Part shown: in pieces, positions 36,289 through 46,709 of the stretch
How the letters are laid out: each line of letters begins with the position of its first letter
Numbering within the stretch: position 1 is the stretch's first letter
Source of the DNA: a bacterium
GTDB taxonomy: Bacteria > SAR324 > XYD2-FULL-50-16
Length of the DNA: 64,000 nt
NCBI GenBank assembly: GCA_018829445.1
Contig: JAHJTV010000055.1
Coordinates: forward strand, 1-64,000
Reading direction: 5' to 3'
Position numbers and translations under genes: made by a program
Notes under the pieces: generated by a model
The model's input: only the letters and a program-made list of their open reading frames with translations
The model's database searches: none
What the model was told of the DNA's origin: nothing

Positions 36289-39200
36289 TTGAACAAAGCC
36301 GACTATAACGAACCAATCGATCCACAAGATTATTACGCTGTCAGAATCAGCCTGGCTTCTGCGGAAACAATCACTTCATGGTCGCATGGAGAGATCAAAA
36401 CATCGGAAACCATCAACTACAGAACATTCAAACCTGAAAGGGACGGATTGTTCTGCGGAAAAATCTTTGGACCTGTTAATGATTATGAGTGTATTTGCGG
36501 CAAGTACAAGCGAATGAAACACAGAGGAATCACCTGTGAAAAATGCGGAGTGGAAGTTATCCAGTCCAAGGTGAGGCGCGAAAGGCTGGGTCACGTCAAA
36601 CTGGCTTGCCCTGTTTCACATGTTTGGTTTCTTAAGGGATTGCCCAGTAGGCTGGGAAATATTCTGGATATGACACTTCGGGATTTGGAAAGAGTTCTCT
36701 ATTTTGACTCCTATATAGTGCTTGATCCGGGTGAAACCGATTTGCAGATATCCGATGTGATTGAAGAGAATCAATATCGAGAGTTAGTTGAGCAGGATCC
36801 CGACTTCAGGGCAGGAATGGGAGCAGAAGCAATCAAGGAATTGCTCGAAGAGATGGAGATTGACGACATCAGCAATGAGCTTCGTGAAGAGTTGTTGGAT
36901 GCCACTTCTGAAGCAAAACGGAAGAAAATCATCAAACGTCTCAAAGTGGTTGAATCATTCAAGGATTCAGGAATCGAGCCTGCAAATATGATTTTGGAGG
37001 TAATTCCGGTGATCTCGCCTGAACTCAGACCTTTAGTTCCGCTTGAAGGAGGTCGATTTGCCACCAGTGATCTTAATGATTTATATCGACGGGTTATTCA
37101 TAGAAATAATCGCCTGAAACGGTTAATGGATCTAAATGCCCCTGAAATCATTGTTAAAAACGAAAAAAGGATGTTACAGGAGGCTGTCGATGCTTTGTTT
37201 GACAACGGCAGACGGGGACGTCCCATTCTTGGTACGAATAAAAGGCCTCTCAAATCATTAAGTGATTCATTAAAAGGTAAAGGTGGTAGGTTTCGCCAGA
37301 ACCTGTTGGGTAAACGGGTGGATTATTCAGGAAGAACAGTTATTGTTGTTGGTCCGGAATTAAAACTAAACCAGTGTGGGTTGCCAAAGCAGATGGCACT
37401 TGAGCTGTTTAAACCCTTTATCTTCAGTTATCTGATAGAGAACGGCCACGCCGCAACCATCAAGGTTGCAAAGAAAATGGTGGAAACCAGAGAACCTGAA
37501 ATCTGGCCAGCATTGGATGCGGTTATTGTGGATCATCCGATTATGCTTAATAGGGCACCAACCCTTCACAGACTTGGAATTCAAGCGTTTTTCCCTGTCT
37601 TGATTGAAGGAAAGGCAGTTACCCTGCATCCGTTGGTCTGTTCAGCATTTAATGCGGATTTTGATGGAGACCAGATGGCTGTTCATGTTCCCCTTACCAT
37701 AGAGTCACAAGTGGAACTGAAAGTGCTGATGATGGCAACCAATAATATTTTATCACCGGCAACCGGAAAACCGGTCATGTCACCTACCCAGGATATGGTA
37801 CTTGGAGTCTATTGGATTACCAAATCCTGTAAAGGAGCACGGGGAGAAGGCAAATATTTCAGTGATATGAATGAGGTCATCTCTGCTTATGACCATGGTT
37901 TGCTGCATCTACAAGCCAAGATAAAGGTCAGGATGAACGGAAAGATGGTTGATACCACAACCGGAAGGATTTTGCTTTATGATGCTATTCCGGATGATAT
38001 TCCGTTTGGTTCGATCAATAAGCTTTATAAAAAGAAGGATCTCGAAGCATTGATTGACAATACCTATCGGATTGCCGGCAATGTTAAAACTGTCGAGATG
38101 TTGGATAAATTGAAAGCATTGGGATTTTTCCACGCAGCAAAAGCCGGATTTTCCATCAGTATGTCTGACATGGTTATTCCGACATCAAAAGAAAGCCTCA
38201 TTAATAAAGGGTTATCTGAAGTGGAGGAGGTTCAGTCTCAGCACGATAATGGTATTATCACCGATGGAGAAAGATATAATAAAGTAATTGATATCTGGTC
38301 AAAAATAACGAACGAAGTGGGTGAAGCAATGCGTGTGGCCATGACAAAGGAACACGCAGGTATCGATGGTTTGCCGACTCCCAATCCTATTTTTGTGATG
38401 GCTGATTCGGGTGCCAGGGGATCTGAACATCAAAGTCGTCAGCTTGGAGGAATGCGTGGATTGATGGCAAAGCCTACCGGTGAAATTATTGAGACTCCCA
38501 TTACTTCAAATTTCAGGGAAGGACTGGATGTTTCGCAATATTTTATCTCAACCCATGGTGCCAGGAAAGGTTTGGCAGATACGGCTCTCAAAACTGCGAA
38601 TTCGGGTTATTTAACACGACGACTGGTTGATGTATCACAAGACTGTGTCATTGCTGAAATTGATTGTGGCACAAACTCTGGGATCATTATTGAGCCGTTG
38701 TATGAAAATGGTGAAATTATTGAAAAACTGAGTGAGCGTGTTTTGGGACGAATTGCAGTTGAAGATATCGCTGATCCTTATACCCAGGAAGTTATTGTTC
38801 CATCAGGCGAAATGATTGAGGAAAAGCATATTGATGATATCGACCGCATTGGAGTGGAAAGGGTTAAAATTCGATCAGTTCTAAGCTGCGAAAGTGAAAA
38901 AGGAATCTGTGCAACATGTTACGGACGTGATCTGGCAAGGGGTAACCTGGTAAGCGTAGGTGAAGCCGTGGGAGTAATTTCAGCCCAGTCCATCGGTGAG
39001 CCGGGAACCCAGTTGACAATGCGTACATTCCACATTGGTGGAACTGCCAGTAGGAAAGTCGAAGCTACCTTCTGGGAAGCGAAAAATGATGGTATTTTAC
39101 AGTTTAAAGATGCACGGACTGTGTTGAACAGAGATAAGGTGCGAATTTTACAATCTCGAAAAACAGAGTTGTGCATTCTTGATGACATGGAACGGGAGAT

Positions 39201-40419
39201 TGATAAGCACTTGCTTCCTGTAGGAGCCCACATCCTTTTTGAAGATGGGGCAATCGTGAAACAGGGTGATAAGATTGCTGAATGGGATCCTTTTTCGATG
39301 CCTATCATTTGCGATATTAACGGTAAGGTAAAGTTTGAGGATATCATCGAAGGTAAAAGTTTGATGACACAAAGGGCTGAAGATACCGGGTATGAAAGAA
39401 AGGTAATCGTTGAAACTCCCGATTACGACTTAAAACCCCGGATCACCTTCCGGAATGTCAAGACCGGTAAGGAGTTGAAAAGAGAGGATGCTCGTATCCA
39501 TCCCGGATTCTATTTACCAACCAAATCAGAATTGATGGTAAGGGAAGGAGATGAGGTATTTCCAGGTGATGTGCTCTGTAGGGTTCCCAGGGAAACAACA
39601 AAGAACAAGGATATTACCGGAGGTCTTCCTAGGGTGGCGGAACTGTTTGAAGCCCGATCTCCCAAAGATCCAAGCCAGATCTCGGATATTGACGGTATCG
39701 TTGAGTTTGGGGAAGATTTACGACGAAAACGAAGAATCATTATCCGTCCTGAAATTGGTGAACCTAAAGAATACCTCGTACCCAAAGGAAAACACGTGAT
39801 TGTGGTCGAAGGGGATTACGTGCGTGTAGGTGACCCGCTAACTGACGGTTCTCCCAACCCGCATGATATCTTAAGGGTAAAAGGTGTTCGTGAGCTTCAA
39901 AAATTCCTGGTGGATGAAGTGCAGCAGGTCTATCGCCTGCAAGGTGTTAAAATCAATGATAAGCACATTGAAGTCATTTCACGCCAGATGATGAGAAAAA
40001 TCAGAATTATCGATCCTGGTGATTCCTCGTTTCTGGTCGGAGAGGCTGTTTCGAAACAGAAACTTGATGAGACCAACCGCAAACTGATGGAAGAGGATTT
40101 GAGAGTATCCATTGGGGAGCCTTTATTGCTGGGGATAACCAAATCAGCCTTAAGTACTGATTCTTTTATCTCTGCCGCATCGTTCCAGGAAACGACCAAA
40201 GTCTTAACTGAAGCGTCAATCAACGGCAAGTTGGATACTTTTGAAGGTCTGAAAGAAAACGTCATCATGGGACGACTGATTCCAGCAGGAACCGGCTTCA
40301 ACCAAAAGAGCGAGTTTTCATATAAAGAGCTTGTAACCGACGAAGAAGAGGAAATATTAGAATCGGAAAACAGAATAAAAATCTCAGATGTCAGTGTTGA
40401 ACAACCTCTTGACATTTAA
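36289..40419 (+). CDS. rpoC: RNA polymerase beta-prime subunit
   Basis: Largest core subunit, carrying the active-site Mg ion. Starts at TTG 36289, supported by a strong GGGAGG ribosome binding site 6 bases upstream and by the usual start position before the [15 protein letters not shown] segment. The first zinc site is C68, C70, C83 and C86 (CICGKYKRM...TCEKCG). The catalytic loop NADFDGDQ is at 455-462. The second zinc site includes C867, C874 and C877 ([11 protein letters not shown]). [19 protein letters not shown] is the trigger loop. At 1376 residues, no split or large lineage insertion was noticed. It lies 86 bases after rpoB and 17 bases before ilvB. Confidence 0.99.
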   Translation: MNKADYNEPIDPQDYYAVRISLASAETITSWSHGEIKTSETINYRTFKPERDGLFCGKIFGPVNDYECICGKYKRMKHRGITCEKCGVEVIQSKVRRERLGHVKLACPVSHVWFLKGLPSRLGNILDMTLRDLERVLYFDSYIVLDPGETDLQISDVIEENQYRELVEQDPDFRAGMGAEAIKELLEEMEIDDISNELREELLDATSEAKRKKIIKRLKVVESFKDSGIEPANMILEVIPVISPELRPLVPLEGGRFATSDLNDLYRRVIHRNNRLKRLMDLNAPEIIVKNEKRMLQEAVDALFDNGRRGRPILGTNKRPLKSLSDSLKGKGGRFRQNLLGKRVDYSGRTVIVVGPELKLNQCGLPKQMALELFKPFIFSYLIENGHAATIKVAKKMVETREPEIWPALDAVIVDHPIMLNRAPTLHRLGIQAFFPVLIEGKAVTLHPLVCSAFNADFDGDQMAVHVPLTIESQVELKVLMMATNNILSPATGKPVMSPTQDMVLGVYWITKSCKGARGEGKYFSDMNEVISAYDHGLLHLQAKIKVRMNGKMVDTTTGRILLYDAIPDDIPFGSINKLYKKKDLEALIDNTYRIAGNVKTVEMLDKLKALGFFHAAKAGFSISMSDMVIPTSKESLINKGLSEVEEVQSQHDNGIITDGERYNKVIDIWSKITNEVGEAMRVAMTKEHAGIDGLPTPNPIFVMADSGARGSEHQSRQLGGMRGLMAKPTGEIIETPITSNFREGLDVSQYFISTHGARKGLADTALKTANSGYLTRRLVDVSQDCVIAEIDCGTNSGIIIEPLYENGEIIEKLSERVLGRIAVEDIADPYTQEVIVPSGEMIEEKHIDDIDRIGVERVKIRSVLSCESEKGICATCYGRDLARGNLVSVGEAVGVISAQSIGEPGTQLTMRTFHIGGTASRKVEATFWEAKNDGILQFKDARTVLNRDKVRILQSRKTELCILDDMEREIDKHLLPVGAHILFEDGAIVKQGDKIAEWDPFSMPIICDINGKVKFEDIIEGKSLMTQRAEDTGYERKVIVETPDYDLKPRITFRNVKTGKELKREDARIHPGFYLPTKSELMVREGDEVFPGDVLCRVPRETTKNKDITGGLPRVAELFEARSPKDPSQISDIDGIVEFGEDLRRKRRIIIRPEIGEPKEYLVPKGKHVIVVEGDYVRVGDPLTDGSPNPHDILRVKGVRELQKFLVDEVQQVYRLQGVKINDKHIEVISRQMMRKIRIIDPGDSSFLVGEAVSKQKLDETNRKLMEEDLRVSIGEPLLLGITKSALSTDSFISAASFQETTKVLTEASINGKLDTFEGLKENVIMGRLIPAGTGFNQKSEFSYKELVTDEEEEILESENRIKISDVSVEQPLDI

Positions 40420-40436
40420 CCTTGGAATTTTGAGTA

Positions 40437-42107
40437 ATGTCAGAAAAAGAATCTGAGAAAAATCCAGAGATTTCAGGAGCCAGGGCTTTGGTCAAAGTCC
40501 TGGAACTTGAAGGTGTGGATACCATTTTTGGCTATCCTGGTGGAGCAAATCTACCCATCCTGGACGAGTTAAGAAAATCGACAATACGCCACGTATTACC
40601 CCGCCATGAGCAGGGAGGTGCTCACATGGCAGACGGTTACGCACGAGTTGCGGGCAAAACAGGAGTCTGTCTAGCGACTTCAGGTCCGGGAGCCACCAAC
40701 CTGGTTACCGGCCTTGCCAATGCCATGTTGGATTCCGTGCCCTTAATAGCTATAACCGGACAGATCTCCCGTTCGCTGATTGGTACTGATGCGTTTCAGG
40801 AAGTTGATTGTATCAATATCACCATGCCGGTTACCAAACATAACGAACTGGTTTTTTCCTCGCAGAAACTGGTGGAAGCTTTAAAAACAGCTTTTTACCT
40901 GGCTAATACGGGAAGGAAAGGGCCGGTACTACTGGATATTCCGATTGATATCCTGGAGGAAACCTACGCTCACGATCTTGAGATTTCAGTTGAATTGAAG
41001 GGTTATAATCCTACAATAGTTGGGAACGTGGGCCAGGTTAAAAGAGCATTAAAAATCTTGGATAAAGCTGAAAGACCACTCGTTTTGTTTGGCGGAGGGA
41101 TTGTTTCGGCTGGCGCCGTCAATGTGTTTAATCAGTTTATTCGTGAAACCAATATTCCCGTTGTTAGAACCTTGATGGGAACGGGAGTGGTCGATGATAA
41201 TGACCCCCTCTATCTGGGCATGATCGGAACCCACGGTCATCATCATGCCAATCAGGCGATCCAGAAAGAAGCCGATGTTGTATTTGTGGTAGGGACAAGA
41301 TTGGGTAATCGTGCTTTGGTGAAAAACCAGTTATTTGCAAAAAACGCAAAAATTATCCACCTGGACATCGATCCTGCTGAAATTGGAAAAAATATAGAGA
41401 CCAATATTCCCATTGTCGGCGACATCAAGGTAGTACTTGAAGATATGCTCACTCGGATTTCCAAGAAGCCGATCCGTAAAGAAAGCGCCTGGACCGGAAG
41501 TGAAAGGAAAAGGACAAAGCTCTCGACCCGTGACGGCGCATCCGTTATGGAGATTATCTTCACGCAGCTTTCTTCTATTGATCTGCAAATCCATATCAGC
41601 ACTGATGTAGGACGGCATCAGATGTGGGCTAACCATTTTTGCACCAATCCCAAACACCTCCCCCTGATTACATCGGGTGGATTGGGTACGATGGGATTTG
41701 GTCTGCCTGCCGCAATTGGGGCTTGGTTTGCCGATCCTCAGACTCCGGTTATCAGCATTTCGGGTGATGGAAGTTTCATGATGAATATGCAAGAATTTGT
41801 CGTTGCCGTTGAAAACGAGATTCCTTTGACAGTCTTGATAATCAACGATCATCGTTTGAGCATGATTCGAGAACTTCAGAGATCTGATTTCGGTGGACGT
41901 TTTGTTTCTCACGAGCTGGGATCATCGGTTGATTATGTTGCACTGGCAAAGGCTATGGGTGGGAGTGGGTCACGAATAACACATAAAGAACAGATAGTTC
42001 CTACCATCGTCAAATCCATTAAGAGTAAACGCCCCACAATTATTGATTGCGACCTGGAGAAGATTATAAAATCATCTCATCTGACGATTGATTCAGTTGC
42101 ATCCTAA
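40437..42107 (+). CDS. ilvB: Acetolactate synthase large subunit
   Basis: ThDP enzyme forming acetolactate or acetohydroxybutyrate, the first common step of branched-chain amino acid synthesis. ARALVKVLELEGVDTIFGYP, RHEQGGAHMADGYARVAG (with catalytic Glu), ATSGPGATNLVTGLANA and FQEVDC are typical. The cofactor motif runs from GDGSFMMNMQEF to IINDHRLSMI. Residue 471 is Asp where most biosynthetic enzymes have the Mg-binding Asn (NN), and 475 is Ser where Gly is usual. The neighbouring ilvN argues for the biosynthetic role. 556 residues. It begins 17 bases after rpoC, so it is probably read from the rpo promoter. Confidence 0.93.
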   Translation: MSEKESEKNPEISGARALVKVLELEGVDTIFGYPGGANLPILDELRKSTIRHVLPRHEQGGAHMADGYARVAGKTGVCLATSGPGATNLVTGLANAMLDSVPLIAITGQISRSLIGTDAFQEVDCINITMPVTKHNELVFSSQKLVEALKTAFYLANTGRKGPVLLDIPIDILEETYAHDLEISVELKGYNPTIVGNVGQVKRALKILDKAERPLVLFGGGIVSAGAVNVFNQFIRETNIPVVRTLMGTGVVDDNDPLYLGMIGTHGHHHANQAIQKEADVVFVVGTRLGNRALVKNQLFAKNAKIIHLDIDPAEIGKNIETNIPIVGDIKVVLEDMLTRISKKPIRKESAWTGSERKRTKLSTRDGASVMEIIFTQLSSIDLQIHISTDVGRHQMWANHFCTNPKHLPLITSGGLGTMGFGLPAAIGAWFADPQTPVISISGDGSFMMNMQEFVVAVENEIPLTVLIINDHRLSMIRELQRSDFGGRFVSHELGSSVDYVALAKAMGGSGSRITHKEQIVPTIVKSIKSKRPTIIDCDLEKIIKSSHLTIDSVAS

Positions 42108-42137
42108 CTCCATTCTCAAGTAACAGGCCAAAATCCC

Positions 42138-42620
42138 ATGGAAGAAAAACAGATTATAGCAATTGAAGTAGAAGACAAACCCGGTGTTCTAAGCAGGATC
42201 TCCACCCTGTTTTCCAGGAGGGGATTTAACATTGACAGTCTGACAGTAGGGCACACTCATAAAGAGGGCATTAGTCGTTTTACAATTGTTGTTAAGGGTG
42301 ACGAAAAAACACTGGAACAAATCCGCAAGCAATCTCAAAAACTGATCCATGTTCTGACGACTGAAAGTTTGAAAAAGGAACAGGCAGTTATGCGTGAGTT
42401 TGCCATTGTGAAACTGAAATATGATGAAAAATCGTCTCTGAAGATTAATGAATTGGTTGATTTGTACGGTGCCCGGATGCTGGATTCTACTAATGAAGTG
42501 TTGATTGTGGAATTCTCGGGGACTGAAGATAAGATTAACCTTGTTTTTAATGATTTAAAGCAGTTCTCTGTTTTGGAGTCCTTAAGGACTGGAAAAATAG
42601 GGATGCATATCGGACAATAA
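42138..42620 (+). CDS. ilvN: Acetolactate synthase small (regulatory) subunit
   Basis: Binds and activates the large subunit and mediates feedback inhibition by valine. The N-terminal ACT domain is [20 protein letters not shown] followed by [13 protein letters not shown], with [12 protein letters not shown] second domain follows ([20 protein letters not shown] and [18 protein letters not shown]). The 160 residues fit IlvN/IlvH. It lies 30 bases after ilvB and 23 before lepA. Confidence 0.96.
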   Translation: MEEKQIIAIEVEDKPGVLSRISTLFSRRGFNIDSLTVGHTHKEGISRFTIVVKGDEKTLEQIRKQSQKLIHVLTTESLKKEQAVMREFAIVKLKYDEKSSLKINELVDLYGARMLDSTNEVLIVEFSGTEDKINLVFNDLKQFSVLESLRTGKIGMHIGQ

Positions 42621-42643
42621 GTAAACAACTTGGATTTCCTAAT

Positions 42644-44464
42644 ATGGCAGTAAAATTTGATCAAGCCAGGCAGAAAAGAATCAGGAACTTTTGTATCGTT
42701 GCTCACATTGATCATGGGAAATCAACGCTGGCAGACAGAATTCTGGAATTTACCGGTGCGGTTACACAAAGAGAAAGTCAGGAACAATTTCTTGACAGCA
42801 TGGACATAGAAAGGGAGCGAGGGATTACGATCAAAGCCCAGACTGTTTCCATGGAATACAAAGCTGAGGATGGCGAGACCTACCAACTGAATCTTATCGA
42901 CACCCCGGGTCATGTTGACTTTTCTTATGAGGTCTCACGTTCCATAGCAGCCTGTGAAGGAGCTTTGCTGGTAGTTGATGCGGCGCAGGGGGTTGAAGCG
43001 CAAACACTGGCAAATGTATATTTGGCCCTTGATCATGACCTGGAGATAATTCCGATATTAAATAAAGTTGACTTGCCCGCTGCAGATCCTGTTCGGGTAG
43101 CCAAAGAGATTGAAGACGTAATCGGACTGGATGCTTCCCATGCTGTACATGCCAGTGCAAAGCTCGGGATTGGAATTAAAGAGATACTCACCCAGATTAT
43201 TGATCAGATCCCGGCGCCCAAAGGTGAATTGAATAAGCCTCTACAAGCCCTTATATTTGACTCCTGGTTTGACCCTTACGTGGGCATTGTTGTTCTTTTC
43301 CGTGTCATTACAGGATCATTGCCGACAAGAAGCCACATACGCTTCATGATAACTGATCGGGAGTTTTTTGTTACCCAGATGGGCAAGTTCACCCCGCATA
43401 AAACAGAGGTCGATGCCCTCTATGCCGGTGAAGTTGGATATTTGGCAGCCGCGATCAAGAATATCGGGGATGTGAAAATTGGTGATACGATTACCTTGGT
43501 ATCCAATCCTGCAGATCAACCACTTCCCGGGTACACCGAGGTTAAGCCCATGGTATTTAGTGGTATCTACCCGGTTGAATCCAATGATTTTAATGATTTG
43601 AAGGACGCCTTGGGAAAACTGGCATTAAATGATTCCTCCATTTCATATGAGATGGAAACTTCCACCGCCTTGGGATTTGGATTTCGTTGCGGCTTCTTGG
43701 GCCTTCTTCATCTGGAGATTGTTCAGGAGAGGCTGGAAAGAGAATTTGACTTGAGTCTTCTCATTACCTCTCCCACGGTAATATATCACGTCTCAACCAC
43801 CAAGGGAGAGATGATTGCAATGGAAAATCCGGCGCAGCTGCCCGATCCCACAGAGATTGAGATGATTGAGGAGCCGTATATTCGGGCCAATATCATCATA
43901 CCCAGCGATTATATTGGAAGTGTTATGAAGCTTTCCTTGGAAAGACGCGGTACTCAGATTACAATGGACTATGTAAGCCAATATCGGGTTTCCCTGAAAT
44001 ATGAGTTTCCATTGGCTGAAATTGTGTATGATTTCTACGATCAGTTAAAGTCGATTACACAGGGATATGCTTCTTTCGATTACGAACTTATAGACTATCG
44101 GAAGGCTGATTTGGTAAAAGTGGATATTCTGCTAAATGGTGATATTGTTGATGCCTTGTCAACAATTATTCACAAAGATAAGGCCTACACGAAGGGACGG
44201 GAGCTGGCGCAAAAATTGAGAAAACTGATTCCGCGTCAGATGTTTGAAATTGCGATTCAGGCATCTGTAGGCAGCAAGATCATCGCCAGGGAATCTATCA
44301 GCGCCCTTAGGAAAAACGTAACTGCGAAGTGTTACGGTGGTGATATTTCCAGAAAACGAAAACTTCTGGAAAAACAGAAGCGCGGTAAAAAGAGAATGAA
44401 ACAATTAGGTTCCGTTGAGGTCCCACAAGAAGCTTTTTTAGCTATTTTGAAGTTGAATGAATAA
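42644..44464 (+). CDS. lepA: Elongation factor 4 (back-translocating GTPase LepA)
   Basis: Ribosome-associated GTPase affecting translocation and ribosome assembly. GTPase motifs: [10 protein letters not shown] (G1), RGITIKAQT (G2), DTPGHVDF (G3), [10 protein letters not shown] (G4) and ASAKLGIGI (G5). LepA-specific regions are [40 protein letters not shown] and the C-terminal [19 protein letters not shown]. The 606 residues are normal. It is the last gene of the apparent rpoB-rpoC-ilvB-ilvN-lepA operon, followed by a hairpin and T-run. Confidence 0.98.
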   Translation: MAVKFDQARQKRIRNFCIVAHIDHGKSTLADRILEFTGAVTQRESQEQFLDSMDIERERGITIKAQTVSMEYKAEDGETYQLNLIDTPGHVDFSYEVSRSIAACEGALLVVDAAQGVEAQTLANVYLALDHDLEIIPILNKVDLPAADPVRVAKEIEDVIGLDASHAVHASAKLGIGIKEILTQIIDQIPAPKGELNKPLQALIFDSWFDPYVGIVVLFRVITGSLPTRSHIRFMITDREFFVTQMGKFTPHKTEVDALYAGEVGYLAAAIKNIGDVKIGDTITLVSNPADQPLPGYTEVKPMVFSGIYPVESNDFNDLKDALGKLALNDSSISYEMETSTALGFGFRCGFLGLLHLEIVQERLEREFDLSLLITSPTVIYHVSTTKGEMIAMENPAQLPDPTEIEMIEEPYIRANIIIPSDYIGSVMKLSLERRGTQITMDYVSQYRVSLKYEFPLAEIVYDFYDQLKSITQGYASFDYELIDYRKADLVKVDILLNGDIVDALSTIIHKDKAYTKGRELAQKLRKLIPRQMFEIAIQASVGSKIIARESISALRKNVTAKCYGGDISRKRKLLEKQKRGKKRMKQLGSVEVPQEAFLAILKLNE

Positions 44465-44485
44465 ACAACCTTTGTTCTATGCAAC

Positions 44486-44512
44486 CCCATTTAGTATGGG
44501 CCATCTTTTTTT
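44486..44512 (+). terminator. Intrinsic terminator after lepA
   Basis: Stem CCCAT (44486-44490) / ATGGG (44496-44500) with loop TTAGT, then CCATC and seven T (44506-44512). The stem is short, but it lies 22 bases after the lepA stop and fits the end of the operon. Confidence 0.5.
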
Positions 44513-45056
44513 CTTGAAGGTTTTTTACTGGATTTTCGTCCATCACCGCATTAAAACGATTATTCCCTGGAATACTCTGTAATAATGCTTTTGACAATGG
44601 TTTTTCCTAATCCGACTTATCAGATCTCCCTGTTTACTCTGCCTTAAATATTCCAAACGATAAACGGAAAGTAGTGGGTCATTAGATCAAAACATCCGAT
44701 TCTTAAAGCCCAATAATTATTGGTCAAAGGCTTTGTAAATCGCATTCATTTCCGCACAATTCTTGTTCAAAGATTAAGAATACCTTCTCAGCAGATGAAA
44801 CAAGAATTATATCAGTATGCCGTTGTTTAATACATTGCGATCTGTTATATTTGTAAACCTTATTAACGTATTGTTTTGGTTAAAGTATCTCTTGTTATCG
44901 ATAATAATCTGATGAACCGTAAAAAGATCCTTTTTTTTTCTGCCTTTTATAAGATCGATTGATATATTGACTTGGTTCGAACAGTAGGTTGTGTTTTCGG
45001 GCCAAATCACACGGACTATTCATGCAAATGGTTGTTTTATTCCTTTACTTAACGCC
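44513..45056. other. Intergenic region between lepA and ftsE
   Basis: About 540 bases. It contains a perfect 14-base palindrome CCAATAATTATTGG (44710-44723) that could be an operator, with no further support. The ftsE frame is open back to GTG 44991. No tRNA or clear promoter found. Confidence 0.4.
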
Positions 45057-45737
45057 ATGACCTCTTCAAGACCTAAGATTATCCAATTAAAAAACGTTAC
45101 TAAAAGTTTCATGAATAAAAAGCCGATTTTTACAGACATTAATATGGTTGTGGAAAAAGGTGAATTCCTTTTTCTTACGGGTGTTAGTGGTGCGGGAAAA
45201 TCAACTATATTCAAGTTTTTAAACGGACTTGAAATGCCGGATGAAGGAGAGGTGATTTTCAATAGTAAGTATGTTAACAAACTGAACCCAAAAGAGATGC
45301 CCCTGCATAGACGGCAAATTGGCGTAGTATTTCAAGATTATAAGCTTTTATGCCATAAAACGGCGGCGGAAAACATTGCAATGCCTTTACGTATCATGGG
45401 ATTATCATCGTTTAAAATTGAGCAGAAAATTGGAGCAATAGCAAAAAAGATAGGAATAGAATCTTTATTAAAACAGAGAATTGAAAGCCTATCAGGCGGA
45501 GAGCAACAGTTAGTAGCAATTGCCAGGGCTTCCATTCACAAGCCACTATTAATTTTGGCTGATGAACCCACAGCCAATCTTGATCAAAAGACTGCCAACA
45601 CGATATTGAAGATGCTCTCAGTCTTAAATGACGAGGGTATGACTGTCATAATTGCGACCCATGATATAAATCTGATAAAGGCGTATGATCACCGCATATT
45701 AATCATTAAAAACAGAACGATAATGGAAGTCTATTAG
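45057..45737 (+). CDS. ftsE: Cell division ATP-binding protein FtsE
   Basis: ABC ATPase that with FtsX couples the divisome to peptidoglycan hydrolase activation. Walker A GVSGAGKST, Q-loop VFQDYKLL, signature LSGGEQQLVAIARA, Walker B LLILADEPTANLD and switch His IIATHD. The start is placed at ATG 45057 (MTSSRPKIIQLKNVTKSF), giving about 226 residues, the normal FtsE length. GTG 44991 would add 22 unlikely residues. ftsX follows after 57 bases. Confidence 0.94.
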   Translation: MTSSRPKIIQLKNVTKSFMNKKPIFTDINMVVEKGEFLFLTGVSGAGKSTIFKFLNGLEMPDEGEVIFNSKYVNKLNPKEMPLHRRQIGVVFQDYKLLCHKTAAENIAMPLRIMGLSSFKIEQKIGAIAKKIGIESLLKQRIESLSGGEQQLVAIARASIHKPLLILADEPTANLDQKTANTILKMLSVLNDEGMTVIIATHDINLIKAYDHRILIIKNRTIMEVY

Positions 45738-45794
45738 CCATTTACTTGAATCAGATTCTTTTTTGGCAGTTTTAATAATCTTAAACCATGTAAA

Positions 45795-46682
45795 ATGTTA
45801 TCAAACGGTCTTTATCAAGCCTGGACAAATCTCAGGGAAAATGGATCAGCGGCTGTCTCAGGCATTATTACTACCTGTATCTCTTTAGTGATATTGGGAT
45901 CTGTTATTCTTGTCTATTTGAACCTGATAAGCCTAAGTGAATTGATATTCCAGAAGGCTAACTATTCTGTTTTTATCAGTGCTGATACGGATGAAACGGT
46001 ACGGAAAAACATCATTAAGCACTTAGAACAGATTGAGGGAGTCAGTAATATTCATAGGATTTCATCGGAGAACGCCTATAAAGACCTGATAGAAAGTTTT
46101 GGTGAATCGGGTCAAGTACTTAAAACGATCGAACTTCCTTACCTTCCAGATATTATAGAATTTTCACTTGAGAGAAGGAATATACTATCAACAAATGAGA
46201 AAGAAAAGATTCGCTCAATTCCCGGTGTAAATGATTTCGTATCCGGTTTGGAAACCAAAGATCAGATAGAAACCTTTTTCACTATCTCGGAGTTTGTGGG
46301 GATTTTCTTAATAACACTGCTAATTGTTAGCATTATTCTCATGTTGCACAGTGCCATCCAGATTGCTGTAAGAATGAGAATAAAGGAGATAGAAATACTG
46401 AAGATTCTGGGAGCCACTCATTCATATATTAAATTTCCCTTTATAATTGAAGGAATTCTGATTTCAATAATAGGTTATTTTTTATCATTGGGAATAATCT
46501 ATCTTTTGTACACTTTCGTTATAGCAGGTATTACCTTTAATGAAGCAACATATGGCATCAGGGAGATAGCTGAGTTTTTTTCCCTGTTTCAGATGGCTAT
46601 TATTTTCGGGTTAATTATCCTCTTAGGAATTTTCTCCTCATCGCTGGCAACAAACAAGGTCCTTCGGGAGTTGGTCGCTTAA
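45795..46682 (+). CDS. ftsX: Cell division protein FtsX
   Basis: Membrane partner of FtsE. 295 residues with a cytosolic N-terminus. TM1 is around residues 20-48, and a periplasmic domain (about 50-165) carries YSVFISADTDETV and the SIPGVNDFVSG segment. Three more membrane segments follow (FVGIFLITLLIVSIILML; IIEGILISIIGYFLSLGIIY; MAIIFGLIILLGIFSSS), which is the FtsX/MacB topology. MRIKEIEILKILGATHSYIK is the typical cytosolic coupling stretch. The periplasmic domain would contact the EnvC-like protein encoded next, 27 bases downstream. Confidence 0.93.
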   Translation: MLSNGLYQAWTNLRENGSAAVSGIITTCISLVILGSVILVYLNLISLSELIFQKANYSVFISADTDETVRKNIIKHLEQIEGVSNIHRISSENAYKDLIESFGESGQVLKTIELPYLPDIIEFSLERRNILSTNEKEKIRSIPGVNDFVSGLETKDQIETFFTISEFVGIFLITLLIVSIILMLHSAIQIAVRMRIKEIEILKILGATHSYIKFPFIIEGILISIIGYFLSLGIIYLLYTFVIAGITFNEATYGIREIAEFFSLFQMAIIFGLIILLGIFSSSLATNKVLRELVA

Positions 46683-46709
46683 TCTTGAGGGAGCGACAGT
46701 TCAAACATC

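Noticed and set aside
44941..45000. GGTTCGAAC sequence resembling a tRNA T-loop before ftsE
   Set aside because: No matching acceptor stem, D-arm or anticodon arm around it.
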